Source: CAIMWS01 sp964409245
Lineage (GTDB): Bacteria; Verrucomicrobiota; Verrucomicrobiia; Limisphaerales; UBA1319
Reading direction: 5' to 3'
Length of the DNA stretch: 64,000 bases
Assembly (NCBI GenBank): GCA_964409245.1
Contig: CAYPCQ010000016.1
Coordinates: 29,915-93,914, forward strand
Part shown: piece after piece, positions 35,243-44,075 of the stretch
How the letters are laid out: each line of letters starts with the position of its first letter
Position numbering within the stretch: the stretch's first letter is position 1
Made by a program: the position numbers and the translations under genes
The notes under the pieces: model-generated
What the model was told of the DNA's origin: nothing
The model's database searches: none
The model's input: only the letters and a program-made list of their open reading frames with translations

Positions 35243-36169
35243 ATGTTTAGGATGATTGGCGGGGACCATAAGGAATATGGGCCGGTTACAGCCGACACCG
35301 TTCGCCACTGGATCCGCGATGGCCGCGCCAATGCCCACTCGCGGGTGCGGGAAGCCGAAGGCGACTGGAAGCCGTTGGGCAGCCTGCGTGATTTCGCCCC
35401 CGAATTGATGGCCCAGGCCTCGAAGCTGGAAAACCGGCGCACCTGGGTGGTGCCGCTTTCCAACGAGGAATATGCCGAGGAAATCCTGGAGTGTGATTAC
35501 GCCATCAATGTCGGCCTCTGCCTTCGCCGCAGCTGGATCCTGGTGCGGGCCGGCCTGCTGCCGCTGGCCATCACCACGGCGCTGGCCATCGCCGTGGTGG
35601 CCTGCATCAACGCCCTGCCCATCATCGGTTTGATCGCCAGCTTGATCCTCCTGGGCCCTTTGTGGGGCGGCTTGTTTTCCATCTACCTCAAAAGGCTGCG
35701 TGGCCAGGCATGCGATTTTTCCGAGGTTTACGGCGGAGTCAGCGGCAAGTACCTCCAGCTCATGCTGGCCATGGTGGTGAGCTTTTGCCTGATGGCCATC
35801 AGCGGCCTCATCACCATCTCTTCGCTGGTGATGGCCTCGGTCATGGGCGCCAAGTTCCCCGCCCCGGCCTTGGTGTTCGCCTCCCTGATCGGCATCCTGC
35901 CTTTCATTTACTTCGCCGTCTGCTGGATGTTCACGGTGCCCCTGGTCATCGATAAAAACCTTGAGTTCTGGCCGGCCATGGAGTTGAGCCGCAAAAAGGT
36001 CAACCAGCATTGGTGGGAAGTTTTCCGCCTGCTGGTGGCGGGTTTGACGGTGGCGCTGGCTGGCCTCCTGGGCCTGGGGGTTGGGGTATTCCTCACCATC
36101 CCGCTGTTCATTGGCGCGGTAGCCTGCACCTACGAGGACATCTTCACCACCCCCACCACGCTCACGTAA
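35243..36169 (+). CDS. Membrane protein with N-terminal GYF_2 domain
   Basis: 308 aa from ATG 35243; ATG 35252 is possible and an earlier start at 35186 would add 19 unrelated residues. Residues 1-55 form a GYF_2 domain (MIGGDHKEYGPVTADTVRHWIRDGRANAHSRV..GDWKPLG), a module that usually caps multi-pass proteins in this phylum and may bind Pro-rich peptides. Then come about five membrane segments (LPLAITTALAIAVVACINALPIIGLIASLIL, MLAMVVSFCLMAISGLITI, LVFASLIGILPFIYF, LLVAGLTVALAGLLGLGVGVFLTIPLF). Function unknown. Confidence 0.75.
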   Translation: MFRMIGGDHKEYGPVTADTVRHWIRDGRANAHSRVREAEGDWKPLGSLRDFAPELMAQASKLENRRTWVVPLSNEEYAEEILECDYAINVGLCLRRSWILVRAGLLPLAITTALAIAVVACINALPIIGLIASLILLGPLWGGLFSIYLKRLRGQACDFSEVYGGVSGKYLQLMLAMVVSFCLMAISGLITISSLVMASVMGAKFPAPALVFASLIGILPFIYFAVCWMFTVPLVIDKNLEFWPAMELSRKKVNQHWWEVFRLLVAGLTVALAGLLGLGVGVFLTIPLFIGAVACTYEDIFTTPTTLT

Positions 36170-36276
36170 GCCTGCCTTTGGGGGGGGGCAGAAGTGATGA
36201 GGCGCCGCGCATGGGAATTCAAATTGCTTTATGCGGTTTAAGGGTTATGATCGTGTTGACACAGAAAGGATAAACC

Positions 36277-36984
36277 ATGTTTTGCCAAAAATGCGGTGTT
36301 CAAATCCCGGATGATTCCCGCCATTGCGCCCATTGCGGCACCCCGGCCGCCAACGCGGCCACCGGTGCCAGCGGGGCTAATTCCGCGGCGGCGGTGACCG
36401 AAAAAATCCGCGAGGCATCCCAGGATGCCTTGGCTGCCTTCAAACAATTCGCCATGGACCCGATCGGCGGTTTGCCGGTGGCGTTCGCCAGCCTGGGCAA
36501 AGCCCGGGCGCTGACCGCCGGGGTCGCCTTTGGCGTGTTTTTTGCCCTGTGCGTCATGGTCACTTTCCTCATGGCGGTGCCCAATATGTTCCGGCCGCCC
36601 CTGCTCAAAATCCTGCTGGGTGGCCTGATGCCATTCATCAGCATTTCCGGGGCCAACGCCCTGGCGCGCATGGTCTTCAAAGGCGAAGGGCAATTTGAAA
36701 GCGACATTTTCATTGCCGGATCCTCCCTGGTGCCAGCCGGTTTGCTCTGCCTGGTGGTGGGTTTGCTCGGCAGCGCGATCAGCAGCCTTTGGCTGATCCT
36801 TTCCATATTCGCGCTCACCACCACCATTCTCATGCTGTATTCCGGATTCACCCGCATCATCAAGCTATCGGATCGGGCAGTGGTTCTGGCCCTGCCCTGC
36901 ATCCTGATCGTCAGCTTCTGGCTCACCCGGATCATGCTGGGGACTTCGCTGCGCGGGGGCAGCGGCCTGCCGACCGGCTTTTGA
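36277..36984 (+). CDS. Zinc-ribbon membrane protein of unknown function
   Basis: 235 aa; AAAGGA nine bases before the ATG. A zinc ribbon opens the protein (CQKCGVQIPDDSRHCAHCG, CX2C-X11-CX2C), followed by an Ala-rich linker and four to five membrane segments. The same kind of ribbon begins the next gene, so the two share a cytoplasmic head with different membrane parts. Confidence 0.75.
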   Translation: MFCQKCGVQIPDDSRHCAHCGTPAANAATGASGANSAAAVTEKIREASQDALAAFKQFAMDPIGGLPVAFASLGKARALTAGVAFGVFFALCVMVTFLMAVPNMFRPPLLKILLGGLMPFISISGANALARMVFKGEGQFESDIFIAGSSLVPAGLLCLVVGLLGSAISSLWLILSIFALTTTILMLYSGFTRIIKLSDRAVVLALPCILIVSFWLTRIMLGTSLRGGSGLPTGF

Positions 36985-37034
36985 TCCCACTACTCCTCAT
37001 CCGCCAGCCAAGCCGCCAACCCAAGCCCGGGACC

Positions 37035-38063
37035 ATGTATTGCCGGAAATGCGGGATTCAAATCCCTGAGGACGCTGCCGCCTGTGCGCATTGTGGCGCG
37101 CCGGCTGGGGGAACCGCCCCGGCCGGCACCAGCGCCAATTTGTTTGAAACCGGCCGGCAGCATGCCCGGACCATCCTCGCCGATCTGCAGCAGATGGATT
37201 TGAAAAAGGAAATCCTGCCCATCGACGGCTCCAACGCCCGGATGTTGCGCAACGATTTTGTGTTTTGGGCGGTCACGGCTTTGGGCATCGTCCCTTTGGT
37301 GATTGTCAGCCTGCAAAACGAGCGCGACCAACTCACCTGTTTCGCCCTGTTTTATGCCGTGCTGTGGGGCGTGATCTTCAAGAACTTCATCATCAAGGAC
37401 CAGGAGAGCTATCTCTTCCATTTCGGCGCCCTGTTCTTCACCGGCATCGTGGGCATGAACCTGCTGCTGGCCTTTTACCAATGGGTGGCGCCCGGGTTCC
37501 TGCTCAAGCTGGTGGAGGATCCGGATCCGGTGGTCCGCCTGCTCGGTTTTGTGTTCCAGGTCGGCATTGGCGAGGAAATCTGCAAGGCGTTGCCCGTCCT
37601 GCTCTATATTTATTGGAAAAAGGACCGTTTCAACCCGGTTTCCGCGGTGTTGCTCGGCGCTTTCTCCGGCCTCGGCTTTGCCGCCTTTGAAAACATGTCC
37701 TACGGCCAGAAGGCGATCTTGAACAGCTTCGGCCTCACCTACCACTACGGCGTCCGGGGCTTGGTGACCGGCGTGCAAAGCGCCATGATCTCCTCCATGC
37801 TCAGATCCCTTTCCCTGGTGTTTTGCCACGCCGTTTGGGCGGGCATTTTCGCCTATTTCATCGCCAGCGCCCTGGCCACAAAAAAACGCATGGGCGCGCT
37901 GATCCTCATCGGCCTGCTGCTCTCCGCCACGCTCCATGGCCTCTACGACTGGCTCTGCGGCGTGCAAATGACCCTGGCCACGGTGGTGGTGGGCTTCAGC
38001 TTTGTGCTGTTCTACGGCTACGTCATCAAGATAAAGCTCGCCTGGGCGCCGGGGGCCAGCTGA
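37035..38063 (+). CDS. Zinc-ribbon PrsW-family intramembrane metalloprotease
   Basis: 342 aa from ATG 37035. Zinc ribbon at residues 2-21 (CRKCGIQIPEDAAACAHCG). The membrane part carries PrsW motifs: GEEICKALPVL (EExxK-type), FSGLGFAAFENMSY (GxxFxxxEN) and a conserved His in VFCHAVWAG and ATLHGLYDW. PrsW cleaves anti-sigma factors in Bacillus; here the target is unknown, perhaps a neighbouring membrane protein. Fifty bp after the preceding zinc-ribbon gene, so probably co-transcribed. Convergent with the glycosidase gene, 7 bp away. Confidence 0.85.
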   Translation: MYCRKCGIQIPEDAAACAHCGAPAGGTAPAGTSANLFETGRQHARTILADLQQMDLKKEILPIDGSNARMLRNDFVFWAVTALGIVPLVIVSLQNERDQLTCFALFYAVLWGVIFKNFIIKDQESYLFHFGALFFTGIVGMNLLLAFYQWVAPGFLLKLVEDPDPVVRLLGFVFQVGIGEEICKALPVLLYIYWKKDRFNPVSAVLLGAFSGLGFAAFENMSYGQKAILNSFGLTYHYGVRGLVTGVQSAMISSMLRSLSLVFCHAVWAGIFAYFIASALATKKRMGALILIGLLLSATLHGLYDWLCGVQMTLATVVVGFSFVLFYGYVIKIKLAWAPGAS

Positions 38064-38070
38064 GCCGCGC

Positions 38071-39549
38071 TTATTTTTTGCGCGAGCCGCGGGATGGTTT
38101 TCCAGCCTTGATCCGCAAGGCGATGTCTTCCTGGAAATCCGGGGAAGCCAGCTGGGCCACGCCAGCGCGGACCTCGAACGCCGCCGTTTTTTCCACCAGC
38201 CCGCTGCGGGGATTCAGCCATTCGGCCTGATACTGGCCAGCCGGCATTTCCAGCCGGAGGTCCGCCCGGCCGCCGCCTTTGATATAGATGGCGTATTCCT
38301 TGCCCGGCAGCACGAGCGCCCGGGCCAGGCCGCCCGCGGGCAGCCCCCCTTTGAAGATATAATTGTCCGGTTTCAGGTGGATGAAATCAAAGCTGTGGAT
38401 GAAATCCCTCAGGATTTCCAGCTGCCTGCGCAGGATGGGATTGCCGCCGCCCGGTTGCCGGGCCGGGTAGGCGAAGGTTCCGTCCTCCCAGCCCACGGCG
38501 AACGAATAATCCAGGTTGTTGTACAGCGCGCCCCCGGCGATCATGAATTCCCAGCCCTCAAACCGGTAATGGATGTTGTTCGTCCCTTTGAAGCCCGTCT
38601 CGTTGTCGCCGATGGCTTTCTTAAGGCCGTAATTCTGGTTCACCGTGTCCGGTGGGTTCGCGTAATGAAAGTTGAAAATGGAGACCGCCGGGTGCGGCTT
38701 CACCACCTTGGCGGAGCCGTTGGCGATGTTTTGGGAAATCAGGTGCTGGTATTTGAAATTCTTTTCCGCCTCCACCAGGGTGTCCACGATGTGGTGCTGC
38801 CACGCCATCGTCACGCCGCCAAAATACGGCTCATTGCACACCTCGTAGAAAACATTATCAGCCTCCTTCAGCTCGAGCACGATCTTGCGCACCAGGGCGT
38901 CGTGGATGTCCAGCAGCCCGCCGTGCTGGTCCAGCGTGTAAACATTCGTGCGCGCCACCCCGCCCAGCCCGTTGATGTTGTTCAGCACATTTTGCGGGCT
39001 CAGATTCCATTGCGCCTCCTCGTAAAAGGGGCAAAACAGGTTGACTTCCACCACGATGCCCCGCTTCCCGGCCTGGCCCACGAAATCCTTCAGCCGCTTG
39101 AAGTAAGCGGCATCCCACCGGGTCAGATCAAACTTGTTGCCGCCATTGGCGTAGCCATTGGTGGCGCTCCGGGCCCAGGGGCAGATGAACCGTTCGCGCA
39201 CCGGCGCCAGCGTGTTGCTCGTGATGTTGAAGGCGCCCGCCGGTTCCACATAGGAACCGGTGAACAACCGGGTCAGATTCAGCTTGTTGGATTTCAACGT
39301 ATCCAGGTATTTGACGTAATTGAAATCCAGGTTCAGCACCGCCCCGTAATGCTCCCCGGAGGTGATCAGCACCTCAGGCTTGCCACGGAATATAAAATAA
39401 TGGGGGTTTTGCGGGTGCAAGGCCAGCGGGGCGGCGGACCGGCCCCCCGGCGGACTGGCCAGCATCCAGCACCAGGTCATACCAACCAGGCCCCAATAGC
39501 GCAGGCCGCCCGGTTGAAGCCGTTGCTTCATCCATCGCGTTGTTCTCAT
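38071..39549 (-). CDS. Secreted TIM-barrel glycoside hydrolase (cellulase-like superfamily)
   Basis: 492 aa from ATG 39549; AAGGGG lies very close to it, and ATG 39531 is an alternative. N-terminal hydrophobic signal (YWGLVGMTWCWMLASPPGG). The catalytic barrel (about residues 50-390) has an acid/base Asn-Glu-Pro at the expected place (FYEVCNEPYFG) and a candidate nucleophile Glu in IGDNETGF. The last 90 residues form a beta domain (YAIYIKGGGRADLRLEMPAGQYQAEWLNPRSG), typical of GH5-like glycosidases. Substrate unknown. Confidence 0.82.
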   Translation of the reverse strand: MRTTRWMKQRLQPGGLRYWGLVGMTWCWMLASPPGGRSAAPLALHPQNPHYFIFRGKPEVLITSGEHYGAVLNLDFNYVKYLDTLKSNKLNLTRLFTGSYVEPAGAFNITSNTLAPVRERFICPWARSATNGYANGGNKFDLTRWDAAYFKRLKDFVGQAGKRGIVVEVNLFCPFYEEAQWNLSPQNVLNNINGLGGVARTNVYTLDQHGGLLDIHDALVRKIVLELKEADNVFYEVCNEPYFGGVTMAWQHHIVDTLVEAEKNFKYQHLISQNIANGSAKVVKPHPAVSIFNFHYANPPDTVNQNYGLKKAIGDNETGFKGTNNIHYRFEGWEFMIAGGALYNNLDYSFAVGWEDGTFAYPARQPGGGNPILRRQLEILRDFIHSFDFIHLKPDNYIFKGGLPAGGLARALVLPGKEYAIYIKGGGRADLRLEMPAGQYQAEWLNPRSGLVEKTAAFEVRAGVAQLASPDFQEDIALRIKAGKPSRGSRKK

Positions 39550-39649
39550 GGCCCCTTTATAAGCCCTGCCCCCAGCCAAGGAAAGCAGATATGAGCGGCA
39601 GAAAGGTGCAGCCCTTTTCCGGCCGCTGGCTCGCCAGGCGGACGGATCC

Positions 39650-39710
39650 TTCCGCTGCCTCAGCAAACCTGCGGTAGGCAGCCGCCGAGGTAACGAGGCG
39701 GATCCGCGGC
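39650..39710 (+). repeat. Dispersed repeat family A, copy at 39.7 kb
   Basis: Core 39681-39705 reads GCCGCCGAGGTAACGAGGCG then GATCC, identical to 59791-59815. The preceding 30 bases are related to the flank of the 59.7 kb copies but more diverged. Confidence 0.8.
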
Positions 39711-40016
39711 ATCCGCGCGCCCGTTCAGATCGTACGTTCAAGCGGCCTTTGGCTGTGGTATTGCACCATTTCATGGCTGGCAGGCCTGATATTTTCCAAA
39801 ATCTCAACCCAGGTCGATTGCCCTGGGCTGGATTATTGCCGCGCCTTTGGTGCTGATCACGCCAATGGCTGCTTCCCTTCCGTGAATCATGAAGGGATTC
39901 CAGGAGGGAAAGGGGAATGGCCACGAATGGGCACAAAATACGGGGGCGGATAGGCAGATGAAAAACCCAAGGCGGCGCAGGATTCCGTTGGTTCGCGGAG
40001 CGAACCTTGATGGTAG

Positions 40017-40036
40017 CCGTGGGTTTTAACCCACGG
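40017..40036. repeat. Perfect REP-like hairpin
   Basis: CCGTGGGTT-TT-AACCCACGG, nine-base arms with a two-base loop and no T tract after it. A palindrome of this kind in an intergenic repeat cluster looks like a REP-type element rather than a terminator. Confidence 0.65.
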
Positions 40037-40178
40037 TTATGAGCGGTCCGGCGCCCCGCGCCGCGGAGCGGCGCTTGAGGTGGATCGCAGCCGTACTGGA
40101 ACGGGAAAAAGCGTAGAGCCTGGAGCGTAGAGCATGGGCCGTTGGCTATCCAGAGCGGATGGATTGGCCTGTGCGGCA

Positions 40179-40233
40179 GATCCGCCTCGTTACCTCGGTG
40201 GCTACCAGCGTTGGGCGTGCCTATGCAACGGAA
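40179..40233 (-). repeat. Dispersed repeat family A, inverted copy at 40.2 kb
   Basis: Reverse complement of the family A core with one mismatch (GATCCGCCTCGTTACCTCGG then TGGC). The outer flank also matches: TCCGTTGC...ACGCxGGTAGCC in both this copy and the one at 59761-59792. Confidence 0.75.
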
Positions 40234-40300
40234 TTATTCGCCCGCAGAGTCTGCCCCTTTTCCATCCCTGCCAATCCATTCATATCGCCCCATTTGCGCG

Positions 40301-40362
40301 CGGCTCGCTTCGCGGTTTGCGCATCATCTGCGGCGCCATCACTTCCCTGCGCAAGGCAGGGA
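40301..40362 (+). repeat. Dispersed repeat family B, partial copy at 40.3 kb
   Basis: CGGCTCGCTTCGCGG...TTGCGCA...GCGGCGCCATCACTTCCCT, related to the reverse complement of 26544-26612 and to 60358-60405. More diverged than those two are from each other. Confidence 0.55.
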
Positions 40363-40374
40363 CACGGCTGCGGA

Positions 40375-41211
40375 TCAGGACTTGATGTCGCGGGTGTGGA
40401 ACACGGTCACTCCCACCAGGAGGAAGGTGAAATTGAAGCCGGCCAGGAGGCTCATCGAGGAGGCGATTTTCCAGTAGGGCACCGGCTGCAGGAACAGCCA
40501 TTGCCAGGCGTTCAGATGATAGGTGACGAACCAGACCTGGAGGTCCTTGAAATACGGGATGTTCATCATGATGAAGCTCACGAAGATGAGCGACAGGGCC
40601 AGGATGGTGGCGGCGGCGGGCTTGACGTTGAAACAGGAGACCATGAAGGCCAGGCCCATGATGGTGACGGCCTTGATGACCATGAACCCATGGGCCGCCA
40701 CGTAGAATCCCAGGCCGGACCAGGGATCGTAAACGCTGAATATTTCCCCGGGCACAAAGACGAACAGCCCGCCCCAGCCGAACCAGGCGCTGGCAAACAG
40801 GAAGCCGGACACCCCCAGGAACAGGACCAGCAGCAGGGCGAAAATGGCGCCCGCCAGCCACTTGATCACCAGCAGCCGCACCCGGGAGATGGGGCGGCAA
40901 AGGATCATGCGCAAGGTGCCGTCCTCCGCCTCCTTGGCCACCAGGTCACCTCCCACCAGGGAGGTGTAGAGGGGCAGGAGCAGGTAAACCATGGGGAAGA
41001 TCAGGATGGTGGCGATGGTCAGCCCGGACATGAAGGCCGCCGCCGGATAGCCGTTGCCTTCCAGCACCTGGACGGCGTTGCGGGAGGCGTGGGAGAAACG
41101 GAAGGTGAGGATGAAAATATTCTGGGCGAGCACGATCATCAGGAAGCCGAGGTAGGTGCGCTGCTTGCCGAAGAGCTTCCAGAGTTCGCTGCGTAATTGG
41201 ATCAGCCACAT
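40375..41211 (-). CDS. ABC-2-type transporter permease
   Basis: 278 aa, six membrane segments. Typical of ABC exporters with a separate ATPase: a short N-terminal cytoplasmic part (LRSELWKLFGKQRTYLGF), a large first loop, and GDLVAKEAEDGTLRMILCRPISRVRLLVIKW, the classic coupling segment of ABC-2 permeases of the NosY/CcmB-like group. Seven bp downstream of its ATPase gene. Substrate unknown. Confidence 0.9.
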   Translation of the reverse strand: MWLIQLRSELWKLFGKQRTYLGFLMIVLAQNIFILTFRFSHASRNAVQVLEGNGYPAAAFMSGLTIATILIFPMVYLLLPLYTSLVGGDLVAKEAEDGTLRMILCRPISRVRLLVIKWLAGAIFALLLVLFLGVSGFLFASAWFGWGGLFVFVPGEIFSVYDPWSGLGFYVAAHGFMVIKAVTIMGLAFMVSCFNVKPAAATILALSLIFVSFIMMNIPYFKDLQVWFVTYHLNAWQWLFLQPVPYWKIASSMSLLAGFNFTFLLVGVTVFHTRDIKS

Positions 41212-41218
41212 GGGTTCT

Positions 41219-42136
41219 TCAGGGCGATGGGTTCACATTCCCGCTGGTGCTCCCGCTCATGAGGGCCAGGTAAAAGCCCTCCAGGGTTTGTTCCACCGGG
41301 GCGATTTCAAACACAGGCATTCCGGCCGCCACCAGCCGCCGGACGATTTCATCCGTGCCGGTCCCCGCGCCCAGGCGGATCACGCCGCCGTCCAAGGCTC
41401 CGGTGATCAGCCCGGCCCGGGTGAGCAGACCGGCGGCGGCGGCGAAATCAGCCGTCCGCAGGCGCACGCCGTCCTGGGCGAGACGGGCTTGGGCCAGGGA
41501 ACCTTCAAAGACCTTGCGGCCCTGCTTCATGACCGCGATGCGGGTGCAGAGCTGCTCCACCTCGCTCAGCAAATGGGAGGAGAGCAGGATGGTGAGCCCC
41601 AGCTCCCGGTGCAGCCGGCGGATGGTCTGGCGCATCTCGTGGATGCCTTCGGGGTCCAGGCCGTCGCTGGGCTCATCCAGGATCAGCAGCTCGGGCTTGG
41701 GCAGCAGCGCCTGGGCCAGCGCCAGCCGCGCCCGCATGCCGTGGGAATAGGTTTTCACCCGGCCGTGCTCGCGCCCGGCCAGGCCCACCCAGTCGATCAC
41801 CTCGCGCATCCGCGCGGGGGTGGTGCGGGCGCTGTAGTGGCTGAAGATCTCCAGGTTGCGCCACCCGCTGAGGAAGTCGTAAAAGGCGGGGGATTCAAAA
41901 ATGGCGCCCACTTTTTCCAGCGCCCGGCGGCGGTGGAGGGTGACATCGTGGCCGCCCACCAGGATATCCCCGGCGGTGGGCCACACCTGGCCCAGCATCA
42001 TGCCGATGGCGGTGCTTTTGCCGGCCCCGTTGTGCCCGAGCAGGCCGAAGATTTCGCCCCGGGCAAGCTCCAGGTCCAAGCCCCGGACGGCCCATTGCGG
42101 GGCGAACAATTTGGAAACCTGGCGCAGCCGGATCAC
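41219..42136 (-). CDS. ABC transporter ATP-binding protein
   Basis: 305 aa from GTG 42136, which overlaps the stop of the prepilin-like gene (GTGA). Walker A GHNGAGKST, signature KTYSHGMRARLALAQAL (a modified LSGGQ), Walker B LLILDEPSDGLDP and the switch His in LLSSHLLSEVEQL are all present. The C-terminal 80 residues form the usual regulatory domain of ABC-2-type ATPases. Energises the permease encoded just downstream. Confidence 0.93.
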   Translation of the reverse strand: MIRLRQVSKLFAPQWAVRGLDLELARGEIFGLLGHNGAGKSTAIGMMLGQVWPTAGDILVGGHDVTLHRRRALEKVGAIFESPAFYDFLSGWRNLEIFSHYSARTTPARMREVIDWVGLAGREHGRVKTYSHGMRARLALAQALLPKPELLILDEPSDGLDPEGIHEMRQTIRRLHRELGLTILLSSHLLSEVEQLCTRIAVMKQGRKVFEGSLAQARLAQDGVRLRTADFAAAAGLLTRAGLITGALDGGVIRLGAGTGTDEIVRRLVAAGMPVFEIAPVEQTLEGFYLALMSGSTSGNVNPSP

Positions 42137-42747
42137 TGGCTTCCCTCCAGCACCAGCAGGTTTTTGAGGTGGCCATCGGCATAGAGGTAATTGACCCCTT
42201 TTTTTTCGCCGCGCGCCCGGTGGAAGGATTCCTTGTCGAAAAACACCGGGATCTGGTGCGGATCGAAGTGGATGCCCAGGACGTTGAGGCGGTCGGCGTC
42301 CTGGTTGTTCAAGAGGCTGTTCCAGGAGTAGCTCGAGCCGGTGGTGTCGAACAAGCCTGCCCGGTCCGAGGGGCATTTCAGAACCCGCAGCGAGCCCAGC
42401 TGGGCCGCCATGAGGGTGTCCACGCTGGGCTTTGAGCCTTCCCCGGCAGGCGGGGCATTCGTGCCGGGCGGCAGGTTGGTGGCCAGCGAGAGGCCGCGGT
42501 CGCACATCGCCGGGAGGCGGTTGCGGTAATCCTGCACATACAGCTGCAAGGCCACCCCGATCTGCCGCAGATTGCTCAGGCAGACCGTGGAGCGGCCCGC
42601 CTCCCGGGCGCGGCTGGCGGCGGGCAGGATCAGGCCTGCCAGGATGGTGATCACCGCCATCACCACGAGCAGCTCCAGCAGCGTGAAGGCCGCGGCGCCG
42701 TCCGCCAGGGCTTGGCGCAAATTGGGGGATGGTGGGCAGGGTCGCAT
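42133..42747 (-). CDS. Prepilin-like protein with H-X9-DG C-terminal domain (DUF1559 type)
   Basis: 204 aa. A short leader ends in AAAF|TLLELLVVMAVITILAGLILPAA, the type IV prepilin N-methylation signature with Glu5. The soluble part has the repeated disulfide-type motif (VCLSNLRQIGVAL, LKCPSDRAGLFDTTG) and ends with NYLYADGHLKNL, the H-X9-DG tail abundant in Planctomycetes and Verrucomicrobia. Coupling by GTGA overlap to an ABC transporter is unusual for a pseudopilin. Confidence 0.9.
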   Translation of the reverse strand: MRPCPPSPNLRQALADGAAAFTLLELLVVMAVITILAGLILPAASRAREAGRSTVCLSNLRQIGVALQLYVQDYRNRLPAMCDRGLSLATNLPPGTNAPPAGEGSKPSVDTLMAAQLGSLRVLKCPSDRAGLFDTTGSSYSWNSLLNNQDADRLNVLGIHFDPHQIPVFFDKESFHRARGEKKGVNYLYADGHLKNLLVLEGSQ

Positions 42748-42767
42748 TTTCCGGGCGGTGCAGAACC

Positions 42768-43394
42768 TTAACGCGGGCCGCGGCCCTGGAAAAAAATCCG
42801 CCCATTTTCCATCACGTGCTGCATTTCCTCCATCAGGGGGGCCAGCTCGGCCTTGGTCTGGGCGGAGCTGCCGGAAAAATAGGCACGCAAACCGACCCGC
42901 ACCGCTTTTTCGCGCACGGCATCGCTGACCACCGGGGGCAGGTTATCGCCGGCGCCGGTGGCGGCTTGCTGACGGGCCTCCTGGAGCTGTTTCACCGCGG
43001 CATCCACAGTGCGTTTCCGTTTGTCGGGCGGCAGCTCCTCGAAAGCGTTCAGCATCTGCTTGATGCCGGTAGGCAGGGTGGCTTCCACGAAAGCCGATTT
43101 TTCCTCGTCATCCAGGCCTTTGAACAAAGCCTGCCATTCCCGGCCCATGCGCACCCGGCGGCGATCCTCCAGGGAGAGCGCGTTTAATTTGTCTGCCAGC
43201 TCCATCAAAACCCGGGTCCGCTGTTCCTTGGAGAGCTTGGAAAAATCGAGGCCCGCGAGGAACGCGGACACCTTTTCGGCGGTCATCCGGCGGCTATCGG
43301 CCCAGCGGTAACCGGCCCAGGCCAGGAGCCAGGCCACCACCAGGGCGGCTAAAGCCCAAAGCCAGGGCATCCGGCGGGTGATCGGCCGGCTCAT
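42768..43394 (-). CDS. Membrane-anchored helical protein of unknown function
   Basis: 208 aa with an N-terminal anchor (LWALAALVVAWLLAWAGYRWA). The rest is strongly helical and charged, rich in Arg/Glu/Lys (EKVSAFLAGLDFSKLSKEQRTRVLMELADKLNALS). No domain recognised. It precedes the prepilin-like and ABC genes on the same strand by 20 bp and is likely part of that unit. Confidence 0.65.
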   Translation of the reverse strand: MSRPITRRMPWLWALAALVVAWLLAWAGYRWADSRRMTAEKVSAFLAGLDFSKLSKEQRTRVLMELADKLNALSLEDRRRVRMGREWQALFKGLDDEEKSAFVEATLPTGIKQMLNAFEELPPDKRKRTVDAAVKQLQEARQQAATGAGDNLPPVVSDAVREKAVRVGLRAYFSGSSAQTKAELAPLMEEMQHVMENGRIFFQGRGPR

Positions 43395-43444
43395 GCGGTG
43401 TTTGGTTCAGCGGTTTTGTTGGTCATAGGCACAGCCAGAGGCTT

Positions 43445-43792
43445 TCAGCCAAAGGTTTCCCCGTTCCAACCCCAATTCGGGGCCGGAACATCCATGAAAT
43501 TCAGGTAAACCCGATCCCCTTTAATATTCGCGGCCCGGGCCAAAAGGTTACCAATGCGCTCCGCCAGCCGGCCGTTCACTTCAGCCGTCAGCCCGCCGAT
43601 GCTCCGCACCTCCACCCAGGCGGCCGGCCCGGGCTGGCCGGACATGAGCAGGCTGGCGGGCGCCAGGGAGGCCAGCACATAGCGCTCGGGTTTGCCAATG
43701 GTTTCGGCCACGGCTTGGGAGAGGCCGGCCAGCAACTGCTGGCGCGCTTCCTCAGCCAGCACGGCGTTGGTTTGCACAAGTATGGATGGCAT
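43445..43792 (-). CDS. MIF-like tautomerase
   Basis: 115 aa; SD GGAGG eight bases ahead. After Met removal Pro would be N-terminal (MPSILVQTNA), the catalytic base of the tautomerase superfamily. The MIF-type ending is conserved (VYLNFMDVPAPNWGWNGETFG). Probably phenylpyruvate tautomerase-like activity; physiological substrate unknown. Confidence 0.9.
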   Translation of the reverse strand: MPSILVQTNAVLAEEARQQLLAGLSQAVAETIGKPERYVLASLAPASLLMSGQPGPAAWVEVRSIGGLTAEVNGRLAERIGNLLARAANIKGDRVYLNFMDVPAPNWGWNGETFG

Positions 43793-44075
43793 ATTTTCAA
43801 CCTCCGGGCGGTCTTCAAGGAACGCCCACTCAGAGCATTATGAAACAAACCAGGATGGCAGGCAATCACTCCCTGCCACCAGGGCGGAAAATGAATTCCC
43901 GAAAAACCGGCTCCGATGTGCGCCTATGGAGTTGCCGGAAGCTGGCGGGAACGGAAGGCTCAAGCCAAGTGAAATACACGCCTGGGCGCGTGATTTTCAC
44001 ACGCACAAAAACAGACCAAGAACCAGTTACCGATAAAGCCCGTAACTTTATTTTTTATCGATAGGAGGGAGCAAA

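Larger units (their letters stand above)
39550..40374. other. Repeat-bearing intergenic region, no gene
   Basis: 825 bp without a credible gene. It holds two copies of repeat family A (39681 and 40179, opposite orientation), one partial copy of family B and a perfect hairpin at 40017. Apparent short frames are translations of these repeats. Confidence 0.7.
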
